From the NCBI RefSeq assembly GCF_000737335.2, contig NZ_JMCC02000013.1:1-64000 (forward strand): a stretch of 64,000 bases of DNA. The letters are read 5' to 3'. The notes under the pieces are model-generated. The model saw only the letters and a program-made list of their open reading frames with translations. It ran no database searches and was not told the origin of the DNA. The translations under genes and the position numbers were made by a program. This DNA is from Enhygromyxa salina (GTDB lineage: Bacteria; Myxococcota_A; Polyangia; Nannocystales; Nannocystaceae). Shown one piece after another: positions 33,319 to 40,455 of the stretch (the stretch's first letter is position 1; each line of letters opens with the position of its first letter).

Positions 33319-35426
33319 GGCGTCAGGGTGGAGTCTTCGGTGATCACCAGCAGCGTCCACGGTGCGTCGGCTGCAAACAGATGATCCAAGAGCTGCGCGC
33401 GCGCCTCGGCGGTCAGGCCAAGGCCGTCGAGGCTGCCGTCGAGGACCAGCAAGCGGGGCCGCCGAAGCAGCGCCTGCGCCAACATCAGACGCTTGGCTTC
33501 GGGCTCGCGCAGCGGCCAGCCGCCGGGCAGCAACGAGGTCCGCAAGCCCTGCGGTAGCGCGAGGACACGGGCGCTGAGACCGACCAGCTCGAGCACGCGC
33601 CGGACCTTCGCGGGGTCGCTGGGGATCAGCTCCGTGTCCAGGTTGTCGTAGACCGAGCCAGCGACGACTTCGATCCCACGGACCAGCATCACCTCGGCGC
33701 GCAGAGCCTCGAGGTCGAGCGTCCGCAACGGCCAGCCGTCCACTCGAACATCGATCGCAGACCGATCACCGCTGCCAAACAGCGCGTCGCACAGATCCGA
33801 GCGCGCTGCCGTGCGACCAACGAGCACCCGCTTGTCCCCGGGCGCGAGCGCGAGCAGCTCGGACCCACCGGCGCTGTCTGGCTCGCAGACCGTGACCCCT
33901 ACCGGACCGGCGCCGGGCAGCAGCTCGCCCCCGCCGGGCTCGAGCGGCATGTCGACGATCTTGCCAAGCTTGGCCGCCGAGGCCGTCGCGTCGTAGAAGC
34001 TCTCGAGCTGCTTGCCGAGCTTGCCCAGGCCCGCCCCGATCGCGGTGACCACCAGCTCCGCCGCGACCAGCTGCCCAAGCGTGAGCTGCCGCCGGATCAC
34101 CAGCCATCCGCCGATCCCCAGCAACGCCGTGCTCGCCAGCACCTGCAGACCCAGGCCGCCGCCAAACTGACGCAGCAGGCGCGAGAAGTGGTCACGACGG
34201 GCCCCCAACCACTCGCGGATCAGCAGCTCGGCCCGCGCGTCGGCGAACTTGCGCGCGCGCGGATCAGCGAAGCGCAGCGGGCTCGCGGCGAGGTCCTCGA
34301 TCCAGGCCGCGACGGCGTACTTGCGGCTCGACTCGGCCAGGGCGCTGGCCACGGCCCCGCGTCCTGCGACAAACACCACGAGCACGACCGCGATCAACAG
34401 CGCGAAGTCGAAGGCCAGCAAGATCGGGTGGTAGAACGCAAGCAGGACCATGCCAACGAGGGTCTGCAGGCCCAGCGACAGCCCATCGACCAGCAAGATC
34501 GCGCTGGTCTTTTGCAGCGCCGCGACCTCGAAAAAGCGGTTGGCCAGCTCGGGCAGGTGATGGGTGCGGGCGGCCTCGAGCGACATGCGGGGGAACCGAC
34601 GAGCGAAGTCCGCGGCGGTCCGCACAAATAGCCGTCGCTGCAGCGCCTCGATCACCACTGCTTGAAGCACGCGCAGGACCGCGACGAACCCAAGCACGAC
34701 CGCCAGCATCACGCTCAAGACCACCAGCGGCTGCAGCACCGAGCCAAACGCGACCGTGTTGACCACGGCCTGGACGGCGACCGGAACCGCGAGGCTCGAG
34801 CCGCCGATCCCGACCGAGTAGACCAGCACGATGCCGAGGTCCTGGCGCTCGATCCGTGCCAGGGCAAACAGCCGCCGAATCGCCGCGAGCCGCCCCGTGG
34901 CCCCGGACAGCGCGCCGCTCTCGAGCGACGCGAGCGGCAACAATGGCTCACCTCGAACCCAGCGCGGGGCGTTGACGCCGGCCGCTTCGAGCTCGCGCTC
35001 CAGCCACTTCACGAACGCCCGCGCCCTCAGCCGCCGCCGCTGCTGGCCGCCCTCGTCGATCAACGCAAACTCGATGCTGCGCCCGCGTCGACCGAGCACG
35101 GCCACCCAGCGCCCGGCTCCCGCGCCCGATCCTGGCAGCCAGGTCAGGATCGGTCCGCCAAGCGCCAGCAGCTGGGCTGGGGCGCAGGGCCAGCGCAAGT
35201 AAACCCGGCCCAGGCGGAGTCCGGCGCGCCGACCTGCCTGGGCCAAGCTTCGCAGCGGATCTTCACCGCCAGCGGCGAGACCCGCGGTCGCGGCCTCCCA
35301 CGCGACCCGAGGCTCGAGCGTCACCCCGGCGGGCTCGGCCACGAGCTCGAGCACCTGGGTCATCGCCTGGACCTGCCAGTCCCTGGGGTCCTCGGACGGT
35401 TGCACTTCGGTCAGGGGCGACATCAC
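33315..35426 (-). CDS. ABC exporter-like protein with degenerate ATPase motifs
   Basis: A 703-aa type I secretion-style polypeptide. The N-terminal ~130 residues resemble a C39-like domain without an evident catalytic Cys/His. The transmembrane domain (~200-480) contains LVYSVGIGGSSLAVPVAVQA and IILAFDFALLIAVVLV-like helices. The nucleotide-binding domain (~500-703) is degenerate: the Walker A position reads VLVGRTAARSDL without the GKS/T, the signature reads LLPGGWPLREPEAKRL, Walker B is LLVLDGSLDGL with Gly for the catalytic Glu, and the H-loop reads LLVITED without His. The frame is intact, so this is not a simple pseudogene. It is the first gene of an operon with HlyD- and TolC-like genes. 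ATP hydrolysis is doubtful. Confidence 0.85.
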   Translation of the reverse strand: MMSPLTEVQPSEDPRDWQVQAMTQVLELVAEPAGVTLEPRVAWEAATAGLAAGGEDPLRSLAQAGRRAGLRLGRVYLRWPCAPAQLLALGGPILTWLPGSGAGAGRWVAVLGRRGRSIEFALIDEGGQQRRRLRARAFVKWLERELEAAGVNAPRWVRGEPLLPLASLESGALSGATGRLAAIRRLFALARIERQDLGIVLVYSVGIGGSSLAVPVAVQAVVNTVAFGSVLQPLVVLSVMLAVVLGFVAVLRVLQAVVIEALQRRLFVRTAADFARRFPRMSLEAARTHHLPELANRFFEVAALQKTSAILLVDGLSLGLQTLVGMVLLAFYHPILLAFDFALLIAVVLVVFVAGRGAVASALAESSRKYAVAAWIEDLAASPLRFADPRARKFADARAELLIREWLGARRDHFSRLLRQFGGGLGLQVLASTALLGIGGWLVIRRQLTLGQLVAAELVVTAIGAGLGKLGKQLESFYDATASAAKLGKIVDMPLEPGGGELLPGAGPVGVTVCEPDSAGGSELLALAPGDKRVLVGRTAARSDLCDALFGSGDRSAIDVRVDGWPLRTLDLEALRAEVMLVRGIEVVAGSVYDNLDTELIPSDPAKVRRVLELVGLSARVLALPQGLRTSLLPGGWPLREPEAKRLMLAQALLRRPRLLVLDGSLDGLGLTAEARAQLLDHLFAADAPWTLLVITEDSTLTP

Positions 35427-35508
35427 GATCTCGCGGATGATGTAGCCTCGAAACCACTTTCAACAAATAGAAAATGAAGTACTGTCACTTAGTCTCAGTG
35501 AAAGTGCC
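35427..35508. promoter_or_regulatory. Exporter/LysR divergent region with LysR-like inverted repeats
   Basis: In the 82-bp gap, TCACT-N7-AGTGA (35485-35501) is an inverted repeat with T-N11-A spacing, as expected for LysR-type binding. CACTTTCA (35455-35462) and TGAAAGTG (35499-35506) form a longer-range inverted repeat. This position would allow the LysR protein to control both itself and the divergent exporter operon. Confidence 0.45.
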
Positions 35509-36408
35509 ATGCAGTGGATCAACTACCATCACCTGCTCTACTTCTGGACGGTCGCCAAGGAAGGCAACATCGCCGACGCGGCCACGCGCCTGCGCGTCTC
35601 GCAGCCAACTATCAGCACGCAGATCCGCACACTCGAGGACGCCCTTGGCGTCGAGCTGTTCGATCGCTCGGGCCGACGCTTGGTCCTGTCCGAGCTTGGT
35701 CAGGTCGCGTTCCGCTACGCCGAACAGATCTTCAGCCTCGGCCGCGAGATGGTCGACGTGCTCCACGAGCGCCCGACCGGCCAGCCGCTGCAGATGGTGG
35801 TTGGGGTCACCTACGTGGTCCCCAAGCTCATCGCCTACCGGCTGCTGATGCCGGCGTTTGGCCTGTCCGAGGGGCTTCACGTGACCTGCCGTGAGGACCG
35901 CTTCGATCGCCTGCTCGGCCAGCTCGCCCGCCACGAGCTCGACTTGGTCTTGTCCGACGTCCCGATCGGGCCGGACATCTCGGTCAAGGCCTTCAACCAC
36001 CTGCTCGGCTCGAGCGGCGTGACCTTCTTCGCCTCCCCCGCACTGGCCGCCAAGTACAAGCGCGACTTTCCCAAGTCGCTCGACGGCGCGCCCTTCTTGC
36101 TGCCCATGGCCGGCAGCGCGGTCCGCCGCGAGCTCGATCGCTGGTTCGACGAGCACGACCTGCGCCCCGAGATCGTCGGGCAGTTTGACGACAGCGCGCT
36201 GCTCAAGGTGTTCGGCCAGCGCGGGGTCGGCGTGTTCGCCGGTCCCACCGCGATCGAGACCGAGATCAAGCAGGAATACGGGGTCCACGTGGTCGGACGC
36301 AGCGACACGATTCAAGAGCGCTTCTACGCGATCACCGTCGAGCGCCGGCTCAAGCACCCCGGCGTCGTCGCCGTGTCCAAGTCAGCCAAGGCCACGCTGT
36401 TCTTGTAG
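35509..36408 (+). CDS. nhaR: LysR-family regulator, NhaR-like
   Basis: A 299-aa LysR protein with an N-terminal winged HTH (MQWINYHHLLYFWTVAKEGN, then AATRLRVSQPTISTQIRTLE). Its co-inducer domain has the NhaR-type pattern (VGVTYVVPKLIAYRLLMPAF, HELDLVLSDVPIGPD, RGVGVFAGPTAIETEI). The start MNYHHL/INYHHLLYFW is typical of NhaR, the Na+-responsive activator of antiporter genes in E. coli. No nhaA gene is in view; the neighbour is the divergent exporter operon, so the real target here may differ. Confidence 0.85.
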   Translation: MQWINYHHLLYFWTVAKEGNIADAATRLRVSQPTISTQIRTLEDALGVELFDRSGRRLVLSELGQVAFRYAEQIFSLGREMVDVLHERPTGQPLQMVVGVTYVVPKLIAYRLLMPAFGLSEGLHVTCREDRFDRLLGQLARHELDLVLSDVPIGPDISVKAFNHLLGSSGVTFFASPALAAKYKRDFPKSLDGAPFLLPMAGSAVRRELDRWFDEHDLRPEIVGQFDDSALLKVFGQRGVGVFAGPTAIETEIKQEYGVHVVGRSDTIQERFYAITVERRLKHPGVVAVSKSAKATLFL

Positions 36409-36423
36409 AGCCCCCTGCAACCG

Positions 36424-38151
36424 TCAAGACGAGACCAACGGGAGCAGGACGAAGAACTGACTGCCAACGCCGACTTCGCTGGTCAGCTTGACGGTTCCCT
36501 CGCAGCGCCGCGCGATGCTGTACACCGTGGCGAGCCCGAGCCCGGTGCCCTCGCCGGGAGGCTTGGTCGTGAAGAAAGGCTCGAACACCCGGGCTTGGAT
36601 CTCGGGCGACATGCCAACGCCGTCGTCCCTGACCACCACGCTGGCGTAGCGGCCGGCCGGCAGCGACTCTGGTAGATCGCTGACGACCTCGCTGAACTCG
36701 GCGACCTCGACCTCGATCTCGATTCGGCCATCGTGGCTGACGGCGTCGCGAGCGTTGACGACGAGGTTGGTCAGCAGCTGCTGCATGAGCCCCTCGGTCG
36801 CCCTGACGATCACGGGATCTTCGGGGACGGTGACGACCAGCTGAACCCCGCGCCCGAGCGAGCGCCGAAGCATGCGGCCGAGCTTGCGGACGGTCACGCA
36901 CAGATCGACGTTCTGCAGGGCCAGCGGCTGCTGACGCGAGAACCCGCGCAGCTGCTCGGTCAGCTCGCCCGCGCGCTGGCTGGCCCCGATGATGTCCTGC
37001 GCCGACGACCGCAGCGTCGCGTCCTCGAGCCGCATCTCGAGCAGCTCGGCGCTGCCGCTGATCGCCATGAGCAGGTTGTTGAAGTCGTGCGCGACCCCGC
37101 CCGCGAGCCGGCCCAGCGCGTCCATCTTTTGGCTGTGAAGCAGCTGCTCTTGCAAGAGTTGCTCGCGGGCTTGGGCGGCCAGTCGCGCGCGATTGTACAG
37201 CCCAAGCGCGATCTGGTCGGCGACCTCTCCGGCGAACTCGATCTCGTGGCGCTGCCACTCCCGCGGCTCGGTGACCTGCTCGAGGCAGATGATCCCGACG
37301 ATCTCGCCGCCCACCCGAATTGCCGCGTCGAGCAGCCCCACGATGTTGTTGGGCCGCAGATACGTGTCTGCAAACTCGCTCGTGTGCGGATCCTGGACGG
37401 CGTCATCCGCGACCACCGTTCGGCCGCTGTTCAACGCCGCAAAGTAGTTCGGGAAGTCCGCGGCCGTGATCGTGGCCCCCCGCTCATGGACCCCAGACGC
37501 GCGCACGTACAGATCGATGAGCTCGAGCCGGGTCCGACGCTCATCGAACAGCCACACACCCACGCGATCGACCAACACCGCGTCGATGACCAGCTCCGTC
37601 GTGAACGCGACGAGCTCATCGATGCGACCCTCGACGACCGCCGGGTTGGTCGCCAACGCAAACAATGCCCGCTGGTGCCGCTCGAACGCGACGAGCCGCT
37701 CCGCCTCGGCGAGCTGCAGCAGCCGGTGCTCCGTGACCTCGAAGATGAAGCCTTCGAGCCCGACCGGGGCGCCCTCTTCGTCGCGCACGACCCAGGCCTT
37801 GTGTTGGACCCAACGCTCCCTGCCGTCGGCGGTCAGCAACCGGTACTCGATCTGATCAGGCTGCGCCGACCCGCTGTCGAGCATGTTGCCAAGCAGTTCA
37901 ACGAGCAGCGGCCGGTCCTCGGGGTGAACGACGCTCGCCCAGCTGCGCACCGCGTTGTCGATGAAATCGCCTGCGGGATAGCCAAGTAGGTCGGATACCC
38001 CGTGGGTGAGCGCGTGCATCGTGAGCTCCGGATCGGCCGAGCACCGGTACACGACGCCAGGCATTCGGCGGATGATCCACTCGAAGCTCTGCTCGCGGCC
38101 GACGACCAAAGTGGTCACCGGATCGTCGTCAACGGTTTGCTTGGCGTTCAC
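36424..38151 (-). CDS. PAS-GAF hybrid sensor histidine kinase
   Basis: About 575 aa from the GTG at 38151 (preceded by GGGA), or 588 aa from a TTG at 38190; the true start is uncertain. It has a PAS_3 domain (~30-145; FEWIIRRMPGVVYRCSADPE, YRLLTADGRERWVQHKAWVV) and a GAF domain (~170-335; VGVWLFDERRTRLELIDLYV, AAIRVGGEIVGIICLEQV). The H-box is GGVAHDFNNLLMAISGSAEL. The ATPase domain has N-box NLVVNARDAV, G1 VRDDGVGMS, F-box FEPFFTTKPPGEG and G2 GTGLGLATVYSIA. No membrane helix is visible, so it is likely cytoplasmic. No partner response regulator is adjacent. Confidence 0.9.
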   Translation of the reverse strand: MNAKQTVDDDPVTTLVVGREQSFEWIIRRMPGVVYRCSADPELTMHALTHGVSDLLGYPAGDFIDNAVRSWASVVHPEDRPLLVELLGNMLDSGSAQPDQIEYRLLTADGRERWVQHKAWVVRDEEGAPVGLEGFIFEVTEHRLLQLAEAERLVAFERHQRALFALATNPAVVEGRIDELVAFTTELVIDAVLVDRVGVWLFDERRTRLELIDLYVRASGVHERGATITAADFPNYFAALNSGRTVVADDAVQDPHTSEFADTYLRPNNIVGLLDAAIRVGGEIVGIICLEQVTEPREWQRHEIEFAGEVADQIALGLYNRARLAAQAREQLLQEQLLHSQKMDALGRLAGGVAHDFNNLLMAISGSAELLEMRLEDATLRSSAQDIIGASQRAGELTEQLRGFSRQQPLALQNVDLCVTVRKLGRMLRRSLGRGVQLVVTVPEDPVIVRATEGLMQQLLTNLVVNARDAVSHDGRIEIEVEVAEFSEVVSDLPESLPAGRYASVVVRDDGVGMSPEIQARVFEPFFTTKPPGEGTGLGLATVYSIARRCEGTVKLTSEVGVGSQFFVLLPLVSS

Positions 38152-38274
38152 GGATTCCCAAAGTGTCTCGCGGTTCGCGCTGATGAGCAATCACCGCAAA
38201 TCTAGCGCAAACAACCTCGAGCCCATGACAACACGCCCAAGACCGCCCTGCTACTGAGGATCAGCGCAGTACCC

Positions 38275-38516
38275 CCCAGTTCACACCGCACAACACGTGA
38301 GTGGAGCGCCCCCATTGCCCAGCCAAGAGCCGACCCCCAGTTCACAACGCACAACACGTGAGTGGAGCGCCCCTCACCTGCACCAGGTGCCCAGCCAAGA
38401 GCCGCCCCCCCCATTGCCCAGCCAAGAGCCGCCCCCCAGCTCACAACGCCCAACACGTGAGTGGAGCGCCCCTCACCTGCACCAGGTGCCCAGACAAGAG
38501 CCCCCTTCTAGGGGGC
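38275..38516. repeat. Cluster of short direct repeats with CACGTG and hairpins
   Basis: CAACACGTGAGTGGAGCGCC occurs three times (starting 38291, 38352 and 38451). The copies are separated by variants of cccagccaagagccg and cccccag-ttcacaacgc. Two copies carry the hairpin CACCTGCACCAGGTG (38375-38389 and 38474-38488), where another has ccattg. The block ends in GCCCCC-TTCTA-GGGGGC (38500-38516), a 6-bp stem. It lies between the histidine kinase and a small membrane protein and has no credible ORF. It could be a multi-site regulator target or a degenerate repeat family; spacings of 61 and 99 bp are not CRISPR-like. Confidence 0.7.
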
Positions 38517-38581
38517 CACACATGCGGATGCGAACAAACGGCCCGCTGGGAGCGAGCGAAGCGAGTGACCGCGAAGTGCGA

Positions 38582-38623
38582 AACCGCCTGTGGGGGTAAT
38601 AGAACCGCCTGTGGGGGTAATAA
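38582..38623. repeat. 21-bp tandem repeat, two copies
   Basis: AACCGCCTGTGGGGGTAATA followed by G or A occurs at 38582-38602 and 38603-38623, directly before the stop codon end of the next minus-strand gene. It is probably part of the 3' region of that gene or of the same repeat-rich spacer. Confidence 0.7.
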
Positions 38624-38947
38624 TCATGTAGGATCGGAGATCATGCGGCCCTTCTCGGGGGTGCAAGCCCACTCACCAAAGAACACCAGTTCGCGCTTGC
38701 AGGTCACCGTCATCACCCCGTGGGTGGTATCGAACTCGTACCGATGGCGAAACACATCGGCCGCACCGACCCGCGGCTTCGCGTCCTTGACGATGCAGCT
38801 AGAGTCGAGGTCGCAGGCGTGCTGCTTGCCCAGATCCATTGTCTCGGTCGTGAGCTTGGCGTTGGTCCACGCCTGGTAGCTGAGCACGGCGGAACCGGCC
38901 AGTAGGGCGAAAGCGAGCACGCGACCTGCTGGGTTTCCGTCGGACAT
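38624..38947 (-). CDS. Small single-pass membrane protein
   Basis: A 107-aa protein with an N-terminal membrane helix (VLAFALLAGSAVLSYQAWTN) and a soluble tail holding four cysteines (HACDLDSSCIV, VTCKRELVFFGEWACTPEKG). This suggests a small periplasmic disulfide-containing domain. It lies 66 bp after the UDP-glucose dehydrogenase gene in the same direction but is not obviously in an operon with it. No family recognised. Confidence 0.6.
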   Translation of the reverse strand: MSDGNPAGRVLAFALLAGSAVLSYQAWTNAKLTTETMDLGKQHACDLDSSCIVKDAKPRVGAADVFRHRYEFDTTHGVMTVTCKRELVFFGEWACTPEKGRMISDPT

Positions 38948-39013
38948 CAGCCAACGGTGGCACGCCGACCCAGGCCGGTCAAAGCCTGTTTTCGGGGCCC
39001 CAGGATGGGCCTA

Positions 39014-40333
39014 CTATCGGCCGATCCCAGAGTAGGTGAAGCCGAGCGACTCCACGTGGTCACGGTCCCACTGGTTGCGCCCATCGAACAGCGCCTTGCC
39101 GCGCATGACCTCTGCGAGCCGACGAAAGTCCGGGCTCCGATACTGGCGCCACTCGGTGCACAAGACCAGAGCGGCGGCGGCGTCGGCGGCGGCGTAGGGA
39201 TCGCTGACCAGCTCGATGTCGAAGTTGCTCGCGGTGTCACCAAGGGCCTCCATGAAGCTGGGCCCGGCCTCGGGATCACAGATCCGCAGCTTGGCCCCGT
39301 CGCTGGCGAGCGAGCGCACGATCGTCAGGGCCGGCGCCTCACGGATGTCGTCGGTGTTGGGCTTGAACGCGAGCCCCCAGATCGCCAGGTTCTTGCCGCT
39401 GATCTCGTTGCCAAAGTGGGCGCGAACCTTGCGGACCAAGACCAGCTTCTGGGCCTCGTTGATGCGGTCCGCCGCGGCGACGATCGACATCGAGATGCCG
39501 TGCTCGCGGGCGATCCTAATCAGCGCGCGCGTGTCCTTTGGAAAGCACGAGCCGCCGTAGCCAAGCCCAGGAAACAAGAACTTGTTGCCGATCCGCGCGT
39601 CGGAGCCCATGCCACGCCGGACCTGCTCGACATCCGCCCCAACCGCGTCGCACAGGTTGGCGACGTCGTTGATGAACGAGATGCGCGCGGCCAGGTACGC
39701 GTTGGCGGCGTACTTGGTCAGCTCGGCCGAGCGCGCGCTCATATAGAGCAGCCGCTCGCTGGTCCGAAAGAACGGCTTGTAGAGCCGGTTGAGGAGCTCG
39801 CGGGCGCGCTCGTCCTCGGTCCCGATGATCACCCGATCCGGGTGCATGAAGTCCTGGACCGCGACCCCTTCCTTGAGAAACTCCGGGTTCGAGGCGACGG
39901 TGAACTGGGCCTTGGGGTTTTGCTCGGCGATGATCCGCGCGACCCGTTCGGCCGTCCCCACCGGCACCGTGCTCTTGTTCACGATCACGCTGAAGCCGTT
40001 CAGGTGGGGCGCAATGTCGCGCGCGGCCTGAAACAGGTAGTCGAGCTTGGGCGCGCCGTCACTGCCGCCGGTTGGAGTGCCGACCGCCAGGAACACGACC
40101 TCGGCGTGCTTGGCCGCCTCGGGGTTGCTGGTGGTGAAGCGCAGCCGACCCGCGGCCACGTTGCGCTTGACCAGCGGCTCGAGGCCCGGCTCGTAGATCG
40201 GGATGATCCCGTTCTCGAGACCCTCGATCTTGGCCGCGTCGATGTCCGCACACACCACGTCGTTGCCGTGCTCTGCGAAGGCCGCCGCAGCCACGAGCCC
40301 TACGTACCCAGTCCCGATGACGCTGACTTTCAT
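39014..40333 (-). CDS. ugd: UDP-glucose 6-dehydrogenase
   Basis: This enzyme oxidises UDP-glucose to UDP-glucuronate with two NAD+, supplying precursors for polysaccharides. The 439-aa protein starts at 40333 with the Rossmann motif MKVSVIGTGYVGLVAAAAFA, continues with YEPGLEPLVKRN and STVPVGTAERV, and has the catalytic cysteine in GYGGSCFPKDTRAL. GLAFKPNTDDIREAPALTI is also present. An in-frame extension to 40450 is unlikely because the Rossmann fold begins at 40333. It diverges from the membrane protein at 40456. Confidence 0.95.
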   Translation of the reverse strand: MKVSVIGTGYVGLVAAAAFAEHGNDVVCADIDAAKIEGLENGIIPIYEPGLEPLVKRNVAAGRLRFTTSNPEAAKHAEVVFLAVGTPTGGSDGAPKLDYLFQAARDIAPHLNGFSVIVNKSTVPVGTAERVARIIAEQNPKAQFTVASNPEFLKEGVAVQDFMHPDRVIIGTEDERARELLNRLYKPFFRTSERLLYMSARSAELTKYAANAYLAARISFINDVANLCDAVGADVEQVRRGMGSDARIGNKFLFPGLGYGGSCFPKDTRALIRIAREHGISMSIVAAADRINEAQKLVLVRKVRAHFGNEISGKNLAIWGLAFKPNTDDIREAPALTIVRSLASDGAKLRICDPEAGPSFMEALGDTASNFDIELVSDPYAAADAAAALVLCTEWRQYRSPDFRRLAEVMRGKALFDGRNQWDRDHVESLGFTYSGIGR

Positions 40334-40455
40334 TTGGCGGCCGAGGATACGAAAATGTCGGGGCGCCTGCCATGCGAGGGTGCCCGCGCCTCGATCACCC
40401 CAAGCGGGTGCAAAAAAACTCCCTAAACCCGCGTACAGTCTGCCTGCCACCCGCC
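40334..40455. other. Divergent gap, ugd and membrane protein
   Basis: This 122-bp gap must contain promoters for ugd (minus) and the plus-strand gene. It contains a short A-tract (caaaaaaactccc near 40410) but no hexamer pair I can support. Confidence 0.3.

Noticed and set aside
38291..38516. CRISPR array
   Set aside because: Only three units, with unequal spacings of 61 and 99 bp and spacer parts that are themselves repeated; no cas gene is nearby.
36733..40426. Plus-strand frames over the histidine kinase and UDP-glucose dehydrogenase genes (418 and 489 codons)
   Set aside because: They are shadows of confidently identified genes and lack signal peptides, motifs or ribosome-binding sites.
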